Of a stretch of DNA of 64,000 bases, positions 1 to 8,279 are shown piece by piece. Positions within the stretch are counted from its first letter, which is position 1. Each line of letters begins with the position of its first letter. The notes below the pieces were generated by a model. It searched no databases and had not been told where the DNA came from. It saw nothing but the letters and a program-made list of their open reading frames with translations. Source of the DNA: Prevotella sp. (lineage in GTDB: Bacteria > Bacteroidota > Bacteroidia > Bacteroidales > Bacteroidaceae); assembly GCA_017940545.1 (NCBI GenBank), contig JAGAYI010000009.1, positions 1 through 64,000 on the forward strand. The letters are read 5' to 3'. The position numbers and the translations under genes were made by a program.

Positions 1-75
1 GGTCGGGATGAGGCGACTCGAACGCCCGACCCCTACGTCCCGAACGTAGTGCGCTACCAACTGCGCTACATCCCG
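1..75 (-). tRNA. tRNA-Pro (CGG anticodon)
   Basis: Read on the minus strand, the sequence folds into a complete cloverleaf. The 7-bp acceptor stem pairs CGGGATG (75 to 69) with CATCCCG (10 to 4). The anticodon arm is CTACG-TTCGGGA-CGTAG, giving anticodon CGG (proline), and there is a canonical TTCGAGT T-loop. The discriminator A is at 3 and is followed by CC at 2-1, so the CCA end appears to be encoded, with its last base outside the window. Confidence 0.95.
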
Positions 76-118
76 ATTGCCCTTGATTTTCTCGTAAGCG
101 GCTGCAAAGGTACGAAAA

Positions 119-170
119 AAAGTGAAGAGAGAAGAGCGAAGAGTGAAGAATTTGCTTTCGCCCCTTTCTA
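119..170. repeat. AG-rich short tandem repeat (AGTGAAGA type)
   Basis: Imperfect reiteration of GAAGAG/AGTGAAGA lies between the tRNA and the 3' end of murF. The complementary type (CACTCTTCACTCTTC) lies upstream of murF at about 1662-1693. No gene is visible between 76 and 248. Confidence 0.5.
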
Positions 171-248
171 TTTAACCTTTTTTAATCATTCTAAAAGCCC
201 TAACCTTTCGTCGCCACTGCCGCTTTGCACCGCAAGCTCCCCTGAGCA

Positions 249-1577
249 TTACAGCAACTCGGGCAGTTCAAAGAGCCGATTACTGTTACTGCCCTTGATG
301 AGTATATAGAAGTGCTCCGGGTGCTCGCTGCCGATGGCTGTTTTCACGTCTTCGACATTGGCGAAATGACGGAAACGGCTGTCGGTCTGCAGGTACTCGT
401 CGCCCACGAGCCACACCTCGTCGAAGCAGGCCTGGCGCAGCTGGTCAATGACGTGCTGGTGCTCCTCGCTACTGACATCGCCCAGCTCGCCCATTTGTCC
501 GAGAATAACCATTTTGGGAGCTCCGCCCGTATTGATGAGCCGGAAGTTGTCAATGGCTGCCTTCATGCTGGTGGGGTTTGCGTTGTAGGCATCTACGACG
601 AGGTGGTTCTTCTCCGTGACGGTCATCTGCGAGCGGTTGTTCTTGGGGGTGTAGCTGCTCAGTGCGCGGTTGATGTCGTCGAAGGGCACATTGTTGACGT
701 AGCCCACGGTGATGGCAGCCAACATGTTGTCCACGTTGTAGGCACCGATGAGCTGTGTCTGCACCTCCATCCAGGGTCCGGTGTAGCCGGTATCGTGGTC
801 CTGCTCGCGCCAGCGGAAGCGCAGGAACGGGTCGCAGGCAGTCACCTCGCCACGAATCAGTATGTCGGCTGCATCGCTCTGACCGTAGTAATAAACGTCG
901 GGCATGTGCCGCTCGGCTACCATGCGCATCAGGTGTTCATTGTCGCGGTTGACGAACACGGGCAGGTCACGATGGCAGAGGAAGTCATACAGTTCGCCCT
1001 TGGTCTTGCAGACGCCCTCGAAGGAGCCGAAGCCCTGCAGGTGGGCACGCCCCACGTTGGTAATCAGTCCGCAGGTAGGCTCGGCAGTTTCCACGAGTGT
1101 CTTGATGTCGCCCGGGTGGCTGGCTCCCATCTCCACGACGGCAATATCGTGCTCCTCGTTCAGCCGGAACAGGGTCTTGGGCACACCGACGTCGTTGTTG
1201 AAGTTTCCCTCGGTGTAGAGTACGTTGTATTGCGTCTGCAGCACGGCGGCCACCAGTTCCTTGGTGGTTGTCTTGCCGTTGGTGCCGGTAATGCCGACGA
1301 TGGGAATCTGGAACTGCCGGCGGTGCTCACGGGCCAGGTCCTTGAAGGTCTGGAGCGTGTCAGGAACTTTTATTAGTTTAGAGTTTAGAGTGGAAAGTGG
1401 AGAATTGTCAACAATGGCGTAGCTGCAGCCTTTCTCAAGGGCTTGCAGTGCATACTGATTACCGTCAAACTTTTCTCCTTTCAGGGCGAGGAAAATACTG
1501 CCTTCGGGGCAGTTGCGCGAGTCCGTGGTGATGCACGGGTGCTGCTGATATAGCTGGTAAAGCTCTTTAATATCCAT
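249..1577 (-). CDS. murF: UDP-N-acetylmuramoyl-tripeptide--D-alanyl-D-alanine ligase MurF
   Basis: Cytoplasmic Mur ligase that adds D-Ala-D-Ala to the UDP-MurNAc-tripeptide, completing the peptidoglycan precursor. The 442-aa product has an N-terminal Mur substrate domain, the ATP-binding loop GITGTNGKTTTKE near residues 95-107, a central ligase domain (EMGASHPGDI, NVGRAHLQGFG) and a C-terminal domain with DAYNANPTSMKAAI. A longer frame begins with GTG at 1601, but that codon lies in the promoter -7 box (TAACTTTG, 1608-1601 on the minus strand), so ATG 1577 is chosen. Residues about 59-71 (PLSTLNSKLIKV) are encoded by a short tandem repeat that seems inserted in frame. The gene lies apart from the dcw cluster, while ddl, which makes its D-Ala-D-Ala substrate, is at 12.9 kb. 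Confidence 0.95.
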   Translation of the reverse strand: MDIKELYQLYQQHPCITTDSRNCPEGSIFLALKGEKFDGNQYALQALEKGCSYAIVDNSPLSTLNSKLIKVPDTLQTFKDLAREHRRQFQIPIVGITGTNGKTTTKELVAAVLQTQYNVLYTEGNFNNDVGVPKTLFRLNEEHDIAVVEMGASHPGDIKTLVETAEPTCGLITNVGRAHLQGFGSFEGVCKTKGELYDFLCHRDLPVFVNRDNEHLMRMVAERHMPDVYYYGQSDAADILIRGEVTACDPFLRFRWREQDHDTGYTGPWMEVQTQLIGAYNVDNMLAAITVGYVNNVPFDDINRALSSYTPKNNRSQMTVTEKNHLVVDAYNANPTSMKAAIDNFRLINTGGAPKMVILGQMGELGDVSSEEHQHVIDQLRQACFDEVWLVGDEYLQTDSRFRHFANVEDVKTAIGSEHPEHFYILIKGSNSNRLFELPELL

Positions 1578-1600
1578 ATTACTTATCTGAAAAACAGCCA

Positions 1601-1608
1601 CAAAGTTA
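1601..1608 (-). promoter_or_regulatory. murF promoter -7 box
   Basis: TAACTTTG on the minus strand matches the Bacteroidota -7 consensus TAnnTTTG. It predicts a transcript start near 1595 and a leader of roughly 20 nt before ATG 1577, which decides the murF start. Confidence 0.7.
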
Positions 1609-1661
1609 CAAATAAATTAAGTAACAAAGAATAAAAAATCACAAAAAAAGCCTGCCAACCA

Positions 1662-1693
1662 TAAATTCTTCACTCTTCACTCTTCACTCTTCG
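1662..1693. repeat. CACTCTT tandem repeat
   Basis: Reiterated CACTCTT units follow ATTCTT between the divergent murF and folP promoters. This is the complement of the AG-rich repeat at 119-170 and is related to tracts inside murF and the glycosyltransferase gene. Confidence 0.6.
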
Positions 1694-1703
1694 CTAAAAT
1701 GTG

Positions 1704-1711
1704 TACCTTTG
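1704..1711 (+). promoter_or_regulatory. folP promoter -7 box
   Basis: TACCTTTG ends 8 nt before ATG 1720. The predicted transcript start is almost on the start codon, implying a leaderless or nearly leaderless folP mRNA. The box lies inside the longer reading frame that starts at 1699. Confidence 0.7.
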
Positions 1712-1719
1712 TACGCAGT

Positions 1720-2556
1720 ATGGACTATACACTGAATATACACGGCCAGTTGCTGAACCTGACGACGCCACGGGTGATGGGAATCCTGAACGTGACACCC
1801 GACTCTTTCTATGCCGGCAGCCGCCAGCAGACTGAGGCGGAGATTGCCGCCAGGGCGCGGCAGATTGTGGCAGAGGGTGGAGCGATGATTGACGTTGGTG
1901 CCTACTCTACACGCCCTGGTGCCGACACGGTCAGCGAGGCGGAGGAGATGGGCCGTCTGCGCATGGCGCTGCCCATTGTCAGGCGCGAGGCTCCCGGCAC
2001 GCCCGTCAGCGTTGACACCTTCCGGCCTGCGGTGGCACGCATGGCGGTGGAGGAATATGGTGCCGACATCATCAACGACGTGAGCGGCGGCCACGACGGT
2101 GGAGCCTTTGGCGGCACACAAACGGCCGACGCGGACGAGATGCCTGCCATGTTCCGCATGGTGGCGCGGCTGGGTGTGCCCTACATCCTCATGTCCACCC
2201 AACCGGACATGCGGCACATGCTGCTGACGTTTGCACGACAGGTGCAGCAGCTACGTGACTTCGGACAAAAGGACATCATACTGGACCCCGGCTTCGGCTT
2301 CGGCAAGACGCTGGAGCAGAACTACACCGTGCTGCGCGACCTGCAGCAGCTACAGCTACTGGAACTGCCCGTCATGGCGGGCGTGTCGAGAAAGCGAATG
2401 GTCTGGCAGCTGACGGGCACCAGTGCTGAGGAAGCCCTGAACGGCACCACGGTGCTCAACACGCTGGCCATAGAGCGCGGAGCCGCCATTCTCAGGGTTC
2501 ACGACGTGAAAGAGGCCGCAGAATGCATCAGGTTGAGCACGGCAGCGGCTATCTGA
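1720..2556 (+). CDS. folP: dihydropteroate synthase FolP
   Basis: Folate biosynthesis enzyme condensing 6-hydroxymethyl-dihydropterin diphosphate with p-aminobenzoate; target of sulfonamides. The 278-aa TIM barrel shows all family signatures: MGILNVTPDSF near residue 20, DVGAYSTRPGA, SVDTFRPAVA, IINDVSGG, the pterin-binding DPGFGFGK, the loop GVSRKRM and the C-terminal RVHDVKEA. A frame from ATG 1699 contains the promoter box, so ATG 1720 is preferred. It is followed after 44 nt by cdaA on the same strand, probably one transcript. Confidence 0.95.
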   Translation: MDYTLNIHGQLLNLTTPRVMGILNVTPDSFYAGSRQQTEAEIAARARQIVAEGGAMIDVGAYSTRPGADTVSEAEEMGRLRMALPIVRREAPGTPVSVDTFRPAVARMAVEEYGADIINDVSGGHDGGAFGGTQTADADEMPAMFRMVARLGVPYILMSTQPDMRHMLLTFARQVQQLRDFGQKDIILDPGFGFGKTLEQNYTVLRDLQQLQLLELPVMAGVSRKRMVWQLTGTSAEEALNGTTVLNTLAIERGAAILRVHDVKEAAECIRLSTAAAI

Positions 2557-2600
2557 AAACAGGAAATCGGAAATAAGTAAATCGTAAATAAAAAAACAGG

Positions 2601-3386
2601 GTGTTAGAGATTTTAGAATTCGGAATAAAAGATATTATCGACATCTTCCTTGTAGCACTGTTGCTTTACTACGCATACAGGCTGATGAAGGAGTCGCGCT
2701 CGCTAAACGTGTTTATGGGCATCATCATCTTCGTGATCATGTGGCTCATTGTCTCGCAGATCCTCGAGATGAAACTGTTAGGCTCCATCATGGACAAGCT
2801 GGTGAGCGTGGGTGTCATCGGACTGATGATTATCTTCCAGGAAGACATACGCAAGTTTCTCTTCAATGTGGGTTCCCACCGGCGCATGCGCAGGCTGCGG
2901 CGCATTCTCTCCCTGGGTCGTAACGACGGGGAACATCTTGAAATCAGCAAGAAGACACTGATGCCCATCGTCATGTCGTGCATGAACATGGGCAGGAGGA
3001 AAGAGGGTGCCCTCATCGTCATTGAACGCAGCGTACCACTTGACGACGTGGTACAGACGGGCGACATCATAGACGCCCACGTGAACCAACGGCTCATAGA
3101 GAACATCTTTTTCAAGAACTCACCGTTGCACGACGGTGCCATGATTCTTTCCAACCACCGCATCAAGGCAGCAGGATGCATCCTGCCCGTGAGCCACAGC
3201 CTCGACATACCGAAGGAATTAGGGCTCAGGCACCGCGCCGCCATGGGAATATCGCAGGAGAGCGACGCCGTAGCCATTGTCGTGTCAGAGGAAACGGGCA
3301 GCATCTCGGTGGCCATCAAAGGGCAGTTCCATCTGCGCCTGACAGCAGAAGCACTGGAAAGCATCCTCACGCGGGAATTGTCGTAA
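2601..3386 (+). CDS. cdaA: diadenylate cyclase CdaA (membrane-bound DAC protein)
   Basis: Makes cyclic di-AMP from two ATP. The 261-aa protein has about three N-terminal membrane segments (residues about 10-85), then a DAC domain with the active-site signatures DGAMIL (near residue 180) and RHRAAMG. Translation appears to start at GTG 2601. The folP-cdaA order suggests co-transcription. In Firmicutes cdaA sits with cdaR and glmM; neither is present here. Confidence 0.92.
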   Translation: MLEILEFGIKDIIDIFLVALLLYYAYRLMKESRSLNVFMGIIIFVIMWLIVSQILEMKLLGSIMDKLVSVGVIGLMIIFQEDIRKFLFNVGSHRRMRRLRRILSLGRNDGEHLEISKKTLMPIVMSCMNMGRRKEGALIVIERSVPLDDVVQTGDIIDAHVNQRLIENIFFKNSPLHDGAMILSNHRIKAAGCILPVSHSLDIPKELGLRHRAAMGISQESDAVAIVVSEETGSISVAIKGQFHLRLTAEALESILTRELS

Positions 3387-3474
3387 GTGCGCCGCATGAA
3401 ACGCTATGAAATCGTTATCGGAGATTTTTTAGTTTTTTTATCTTCGTGCATGGGCGTATCCCGATATTTTTCCG

Positions 3475-3482
3475 TATCTTTG
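3475..3482 (+). promoter_or_regulatory. pta-ackA promoter -7 box
   Basis: TATCTTTG lies 46 nt upstream of the pta ATG. No convincing -33 TTTG is found 19-20 nt upstream. The T-rich stretch at 3425-3440 may end the cdaA transcript. Confidence 0.55.
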
Positions 3483-3528
3483 CAATCTACTAAAAAATAA
3501 TTTTCTTAACAATAACAGACAACAAACT

Positions 3529-4539
3529 ATGAGTTTAATCGAACAAATCATTGCGCGTGCCAAAAGCAACAAGCAGCGCATTGTGCTCCCCGAGGCAGAA
3601 GAGGAGCGCACCCTGAGAGCAGCCGACCGCGTGCTGGCTGAAGACATTGCAGACCTGATTCTGATAGGCAACCCCGACAAAGTTCACGCCTTGGCCAAGG
3701 AATGCGGCCTGACCAACATTGACAAGGCCACACTCATTGACCCGCTGAACTGCGAGAAGAGTGAAGAGTATGCACAGCTGCTCGCCAAGCTGCGCGAGAA
3801 GAAAGGCATGACCATCGAGAAGGCCCGCGAACTGGTGAAGGACCCGCTCTACCTGGGTTGTATGATTATCAAGACCGAGGGTGCCGACGGACAGATTAGC
3901 GGAGCGTTGTCAACGACAGGCGAGACGCTGCGTCCTGCCCTGCAGATTATCAAGTGCGCCCCTGGTATCACCTGCGTCAGCGGTGCCATGCTGATGATTA
4001 CGCAGAAGCCTGAGTACGGCGAGAATGGCGTGCTGGTCATTGGCGACGTGGCCGTAACACCCATGCCCGATGCCAACCAGCTCTCGCAGATTGCCGTCTG
4101 CACGGCACAGACCGCCCGTTCGGTGGCAGGCTTTACAGACCCCCGCGTGGCCATGCTGAGCTTCTCGACAAAGGGTAGTGCTACCCACGAGGTGGTTGAC
4201 AAGGTCATTGAGGCTACGAAGCTGGCCAAGGAACTCGACCCGTCGCTGAAGATTGACGGTGAGCTGCAGGCCGATGCCGCCCTCGTGCCCAGTGTAGGCT
4301 CGAAGAAGGCTCCCGGTTCTGACATTGCCGGCAACGCCAATGTGCTGGTATTCCCGAACCTCGAAGTAGGAAACATTGCCTATAAGCTCGTACAGCGTCT
4401 GGGTGATGCCATCGCCATCGGTCCTATCCTCCAGGGTATTGCCCGTCCGGTGAACGACCTCTCCCGTGGCTGTTCCGTCGAGGACATCTACTACCTTGTA
4501 GCCATTACCGCCTGTCAGGCGATGGATGCTAAAAAGTAA
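3529..4539 (+). CDS. pta: phosphate acetyltransferase Pta
   Basis: Converts acetyl-CoA and phosphate to acetyl phosphate in the cytoplasm; with AckA it forms the acetate fermentation pathway that yields ATP. At 336 aa it is the short Pta form without the N-terminal regulatory domain. Family motifs are visible: IVLPEAEEERTLRAA near the N-terminus, GALSTTGETLRPALQII in the middle and a terminal segment with NVLVFPNLEVGN. ackA follows 28 nt after the stop. Confidence 0.95.
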   Translation: MSLIEQIIARAKSNKQRIVLPEAEEERTLRAADRVLAEDIADLILIGNPDKVHALAKECGLTNIDKATLIDPLNCEKSEEYAQLLAKLREKKGMTIEKARELVKDPLYLGCMIIKTEGADGQISGALSTTGETLRPALQIIKCAPGITCVSGAMLMITQKPEYGENGVLVIGDVAVTPMPDANQLSQIAVCTAQTARSVAGFTDPRVAMLSFSTKGSATHEVVDKVIEATKLAKELDPSLKIDGELQADAALVPSVGSKKAPGSDIAGNANVLVFPNLEVGNIAYKLVQRLGDAIAIGPILQGIARPVNDLSRGCSVEDIYYLVAITACQAMDAKK

Positions 4540-4567
4540 GAAAAAGAAAAATAAAATAAAAAGATTT

Positions 4568-5761
4568 ATGAAGATTTTAGTTCTCAACTGTGGCAGCAGT
4601 TCTATTAAATATGCATTGTATAACATGGACGACAAGTCCGTGATGACATCGGGTGGCGCAGAGCGCGTGGGCTTGGACGGTGCCTTTGTGAAAGTGAAGC
4701 TGGCTAACGGCGAGAAGAAACAGATTATGCACGACATCCCCGAGCATACCGAGGGCGTGAAGTTCATCTTCTCACTGCTCACCGACCCCGAGATAGGCGT
4801 TATTAAAGACCTGAAGGAAATAGATGCCGTAGGTCACCGCATGGTGCATGGCGGCGAGAAGTTCAACAAGTCCGTCATCCTGACCGACGAGGTGCTGAAG
4901 GCTTTTGAGGAGTGCTCTGACCTGGCTCCGCTTCACAACCCTGCCAACCTGAAGGGTGTGAATGCCGTGAAGGAACTCATGCCCGGTCTGCCCCAGGTAG
5001 GCGTGTTCGACACAGCCTTCCACCAGACCATGCCTCCCAAGGCTTATATGTATGCCATTCCCTACGAGCTGTACGAGAAGTACGGCGTGCGCCGCTATGG
5101 CTTCCACGGTACCAGCCACCGCTACGTGTCGGCCCGTGCCTGTGAGTTCCTCGGCATTCCCGCAGAGGGTACGAAGATGGTGACCTGCCACGTAGGCAAT
5201 GGCGGTAGTATAGCTGCCGTGGTCGATGGCAAGTGCATTGACACCTCCATGGGTCTCACCCCGCTGGAAGGTCTCGTCATGGGTACCCGTGCCGGCGACA
5301 TCGACGGCGGTGCGGTGACGTTCCTCGAGAAGAAGTTAGGTCTGGATGCCGACGGCATGTCGAATCTGCTCAACAAGAAGAGCGGCGTTGCCGGTCTGAC
5401 GGGTGGCAGCAGCGACATGCGCGACGTGGAGAATGCCGCCAAGAACGGTGACCCGAAGGCCAAGCTGGCTCAGGACATGTATTTCTACCGCATCAAGAAG
5501 TACATTGGTGCCTATGCTGCCGCCATGGGCGGACTGGATGTCATCGTCTTCACCGCTGGCGTTGGTGAGAATCAGGTGAGCATGCGCTCTGAGGTCTGCA
5601 AGAACATGGAGTTCCTTGGCGTGAAGTTCGACGAAGAGAAGAACAAGGTACGCGGCGAAGAGGCCATCATCTCGGCAGACGACTCGAAGGTGAAAGTGGT
5701 TGTCATCCCGACCGACGAGGAGCTGATGATTGCCACGGACACCATGAACCTGCTGAAGTAA
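4568..5761 (+). CDS. ackA: acetate kinase AckA
   Basis: Transfers phosphate from acetyl phosphate to ADP, releasing acetate. The 397-aa ASKHA-fold protein has the N-terminal signature ILVLNCGSSSIKYALY, the nucleotide-binding segment RYGFHGTSHRYVS near residue 178, TCHVGNGGSIAAV and the C-terminal VFTAGVGENQ. An upstream frame runs back to 4526, inside pta; ATG 4568 gives the canonical N-terminus. A hairpin terminator follows. Confidence 0.96.
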   Translation: MKILVLNCGSSSIKYALYNMDDKSVMTSGGAERVGLDGAFVKVKLANGEKKQIMHDIPEHTEGVKFIFSLLTDPEIGVIKDLKEIDAVGHRMVHGGEKFNKSVILTDEVLKAFEECSDLAPLHNPANLKGVNAVKELMPGLPQVGVFDTAFHQTMPPKAYMYAIPYELYEKYGVRRYGFHGTSHRYVSARACEFLGIPAEGTKMVTCHVGNGGSIAAVVDGKCIDTSMGLTPLEGLVMGTRAGDIDGGAVTFLEKKLGLDADGMSNLLNKKSGVAGLTGGSSDMRDVENAAKNGDPKAKLAQDMYFYRIKKYIGAYAAAMGGLDVIVFTAGVGENQVSMRSEVCKNMEFLGVKFDEEKNKVRGEEAIISADDSKVKVVVIPTDEELMIATDTMNLLK

Positions 5762-5794
5762 GCAAACAAAATACTGACAGGCTTAAAGTCAGTG

Positions 5795-5838
5795 CGAATG
5801 GGTGACGCCGACAGGGTGTTGCCCATTCGTTTTCTTTT
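5795..5838. terminator. rho-independent terminator between ackA and the DUF2752 gene
   Basis: CGAATGGG (5795-5802) pairs with CCCATTCG (5822-5829) around a 19-nt loop, followed by TTTTCTTTTT. It is oriented for the rightward ackA transcript. Confidence 0.75.
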
Positions 5839-6248
5839 TATAGCATTCCGTGCCGGTAGCGCCAGATGTTATAGCCCCAGACAACAGCCTCAAACAAAAG
5901 CACCGGGACATAGACCGCAGGGCGGTTGCCCCACTGCCTGAAACGGGCAGAAATGTCGCGCAGCCGGTTGGTGTGGTGGACAAAATCGTAGCCTGCCAGC
6001 AGGAGAGCCGCCAGGATGCCCAATACGGCAGGATAGACATTGGGATTCATGAAGAAAGCATCGACAGGATGCCCCTTTATTAACAACAGGAACGCGCGCG
6101 TACCGCCACAGCCGGCACAGGGCAGGTCATAGACCAGTCGCGAAGGGCATACAATAACGTTGTAACCTGCGCGCTGCGTGAAATAAGACAGCACCACCCA
6201 GGTTACACCAATAATACAGAGAATGACAAGACCTTTACGACTTATCAC
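5838..6248 (-). CDS. DUF2752 family membrane protein
   Basis: 136-aa protein of unknown function with three predicted membrane segments. The DUF2752 signature is clear: CPSRLVYDLPCAGCGGTRA near residues 35-53, then an aspartate/glycine-rich turn and an NP motif (AFFMNPNVYP). DUF2752 proteins often neighbour TM2-domain proteins, and here two TM2 genes lie immediately upstream on the same strand, which suggests a shared membrane role. No catalytic function can be assigned. Confidence 0.8.
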   Translation of the reverse strand: MISRKGLVILCIIGVTWVVLSYFTQRAGYNVIVCPSRLVYDLPCAGCGGTRAFLLLIKGHPVDAFFMNPNVYPAVLGILAALLLAGYDFVHHTNRLRDISARFRQWGNRPAVYVPVLLFEAVVWGYNIWRYRHGML

Positions 6249-6263
6249 GGGTATTACAGACCA

Positions 6264-6614
6264 TTAGAGGAAGCTGACATTCTGCATGAACTTCTGGTAG
6301 TTCTTTTCCTTGGCAGCTCCCATAATCAGGAACAGGTCAATGAGCGCCCAGATGCCGCAACCGCCAGCTGTGATGAGTTTGCCAATGCCCAGGCCAATAT
6401 CGCCGATATACAGGCGGTCAACGCCTGATACTCCCAAAAAGCATACCAGCGAAAGGCACAGCGCAACGGTAGGGTCTTTATAGTCAGCAGCCAGGGCCTG
6501 GCTTGCACGTTGGGGACCAAGTTCCTCAAGAGTCTGACGAATGGCCGGAATACTTGACTCGGGGAAGTACTTGGCATAATTCATCAGCAGCATATTTGTC
6601 TGATTGTCCATCAT
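6264..6614 (-). CDS. TM2 domain protein (first copy)
   Basis: 116-aa protein with an N-terminal soluble stretch and a C-terminal TM2 domain: two membrane helices joined by a short loop around GVDRLYIGDIG, then ITAGGCGIWALIDLFLI. The frame extends to 6650, but MMDNQ at 6614 fits the neighbouring paralogue better. It lies 15 nt from the DUF2752 gene and is a tandem paralogue of the next gene upstream. Function unknown. Confidence 0.8.
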   Translation of the reverse strand: MMDNQTNMLLMNYAKYFPESSIPAIRQTLEELGPQRASQALAADYKDPTVALCLSLVCFLGVSGVDRLYIGDIGLGIGKLITAGGCGIWALIDLFLIMGAAKEKNYQKFMQNVSFL

Positions 6615-6702
6615 TAATGTTTCGTTTTTATAAACCATAACATCAAGCACCGCACCAGTCGGGCAATGCTTGATGTAAGTCTCTTTTGTTACAGAAATAA
6701 GA

Positions 6703-7038
6703 TTACAGAATCTCGTTCAGCAGGTTCAGGTTGAACTCACGGGTACGCTTGCCGGCGGTGAAGATATCGATGAGCGCCCAGATACCGCAGCCACCGCAGG
6801 TGCAGAGCTTAACAATAGCCATGGTGGTGTCCTTCAGCATGAAACGGTCAACGCCATAACAGCCCAACAGCCATGCAATAAGCATCATGGTAGTAGGATT
6901 CTTGAACTGCAACATCTGGAGTTCGTCAAACTTGCTGTCGTCAGCAGCTTCTAATCTCTCACGAATCTCAGTCATTGCCTCAGCGGGCAGATTAGCAGCC
7001 TGAGCTGCCAAGAACTGGTCAATTTTCTCTTTAATCAT
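6703..7038 (-). CDS. TM2 domain protein (second copy)
   Basis: 111-aa protein, paralogous to the 6264-6614 product. The N-terminal half is polar and helical (LPAEAMTEIRERLEAADDSKF). The C-terminal TM2 domain has GCYGVDRFMLKDT and CGGCGIWALIDIFTA. It is first in the leftward TM2-TM2-DUF2752 group, behind a clear -7 box at 7096-7103. Function unknown. Confidence 0.8.
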   Translation of the reverse strand: MIKEKIDQFLAAQAANLPAEAMTEIRERLEAADDSKFDELQMLQFKNPTTMMLIAWLLGCYGVDRFMLKDTTMAIVKLCTCGGCGIWALIDIFTAGKRTREFNLNLLNEIL

Positions 7039-7095
7039 AATATTATTATTTTGGTTGAAAAATATCTTTCGGTAGTAATCTCAATTATTTGTCTG

Positions 7096-7103
7096 CAAAT
7101 ATA
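7096..7103 (-). promoter_or_regulatory. promoter -7 box for the TM2/DUF2752 group
   Basis: TATATTTG on the minus strand, about 57 nt upstream of ATG 7038. The AT-rich gap 7039-7146 holds no other feature. Confidence 0.55.
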
Positions 7104-7146
7104 CTTAAAATATTTAATACCATACGATTATGAACGTTAAAAAAAG

Positions 7147-7911
7147 CTAAGGGCGACTTTCTCCTTCCACATACTCCTCCAAGAACATGTGTTCCCCGTC
7201 GAAAACAGCATAGGTAAACTGGCTGATCCAGTCGCCCAGAATCATGACACGGGCTTTCTTGGTGAGCTGCAAATCCAACTCAATGTGCCGATGTCCGTAG
7301 ATGTAAAAGTCAATGTTGGGGTGGTGCTGCATGTACTGCCTGGTGAAGCGCACCAAGAATTCCTTGTTCTCTCCCATATACGGTTCCACGCCCGTTTCCT
7401 TGTGCTTCAGGTAGCTGTGCTTGGCCCATGTTTGTCCGAGCCAGATGCTCCACCGGGGATGAATGGCTGAAAAAGCCTTCTGGCAGACGCGGTTGTGGAA
7501 CACCCAGCGCAACAGCTTGAATTTTTTGTCAGGGTCGCCCAGCCCGTCTCCGTGCGCCATGAAGAACACCTTTCCGTACAGCTCGGTGGTCAGTGGCTGT
7601 TTGTGGAGAACGACTCCGCATTCGCGTTCCAGGTAGTCGAAAGCCCAGATGTCGTGATTTCCAATAAAGAAGTGGACCTCGACACCCGCATCCGTCAGTT
7701 CGCTGATTTTCCCGAGTATGCGCGTATAGCCACGCGGCACCACATATTTATATTCGTACCAGAAGTCGAAGGTATCGCCCAGCAGATAGACGGCGGCCGC
7801 TTTCTCCTTGATGCTGTCAAGGAAACGCACCAGCCGGCGTTCCTGCTGCCGCGGATGTGGAATAGCCCATGAGCCCAAATGGGCGTCGGAAAGGAAATAA
7901 ATGTTCTTCAT
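7147..7911 (-). CDS. lpxH: UDP-2,3-diacylglucosamine diphosphatase (LpxH-type metallophosphatase)
   Basis: Predicted to hydrolyse UDP-2,3-diacylglucosamine to lipid X in lipid A biosynthesis at the inner membrane. The 254-aa calcineurin-like phosphoesterase shows the metal-binding motifs in order: SDAHLG (residue 8), GDTFDFW (about 45), GNHDIW (about 83), AHGDGLG (about 118) and YGHRH (about 200). It is the last gene of the leftward efp operon, 26 nt after sufT. Substrate assignment is by family resemblance. Confidence 0.8.
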   Translation of the reverse strand: MKNIYFLSDAHLGSWAIPHPRQQERRLVRFLDSIKEKAAAVYLLGDTFDFWYEYKYVVPRGYTRILGKISELTDAGVEVHFFIGNHDIWAFDYLERECGVVLHKQPLTTELYGKVFFMAHGDGLGDPDKKFKLLRWVFHNRVCQKAFSAIHPRWSIWLGQTWAKHSYLKHKETGVEPYMGENKEFLVRFTRQYMQHHPNIDFYIYGHRHIELDLQLTKKARVMILGDWISQFTYAVFDGEHMFLEEYVEGESRP

Positions 7912-7937
7912 CTTTTTCAGTGTAGAGTTAAAAGTGT

Positions 7938-8258
7938 CTAATCAAATCCTAATTCCACCCTTGCCTCTTCGCTCATCATCGACTGGTCCCATGCCGGTTC
8001 GAAGACCAGGTTGACGTTGGCACTCTTCACGCCGTCAACGCTTTCCACCTTGGTGCGCACATCCTCTAAGATGAAGTCGGCGGCAGGACAGTTCGGGGCG
8101 GTGAATGTCATGTCGAGCTCAACGTTATTGTCGTCCTGGACATCTATCTTGTATATCATGCCCAGGTCGTATATATTAACGGGAATCTCAGGGTCATAAA
8201 CCGTCTTCAGCACGTCAACGATGCGCTCTTCCATCCGGGTCTTTTCTTCTTGTGTCAT
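7938..8258 (-). CDS. MIP18/DUF59 family Fe-S assembly protein (SufT-like)
   Basis: 106-aa single-domain protein of the MIP18 (DUF59) family, which helps assemble or deliver iron-sulfur clusters. The conserved start VYDPEIPVNIYDLGMIY and the TFTAPNCPAADF segment with its conserved cysteine are present, followed by a VNLVFEPAW motif. It lies between radC (21-nt gap) and lpxH in one operon. Its client is not evident from the neighbours. Confidence 0.85.
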   Translation of the reverse strand: MTQEEKTRMEERIVDVLKTVYDPEIPVNIYDLGMIYKIDVQDDNNVELDMTFTAPNCPAADFILEDVRTKVESVDGVKSANVNLVFEPAWDQSMMSEEARVELGFD

Positions 8259-8279
8259 GTCGTACGTTGTTATTTTTTT

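Noticed and set aside
312-1376. 354-aa frame on the plus strand opposite murF
   Set aside because: It lies wholly antisense to murF, whose Mur ligase motifs are unmistakable; low-complexity composition and no recognisable domain.
5762-7146. Bacteriocin or toxin cluster from the small TM2/DUF2752 genes
   Set aside because: The proteins match known membrane families with no leader peptides, immunity or export genes nearby.
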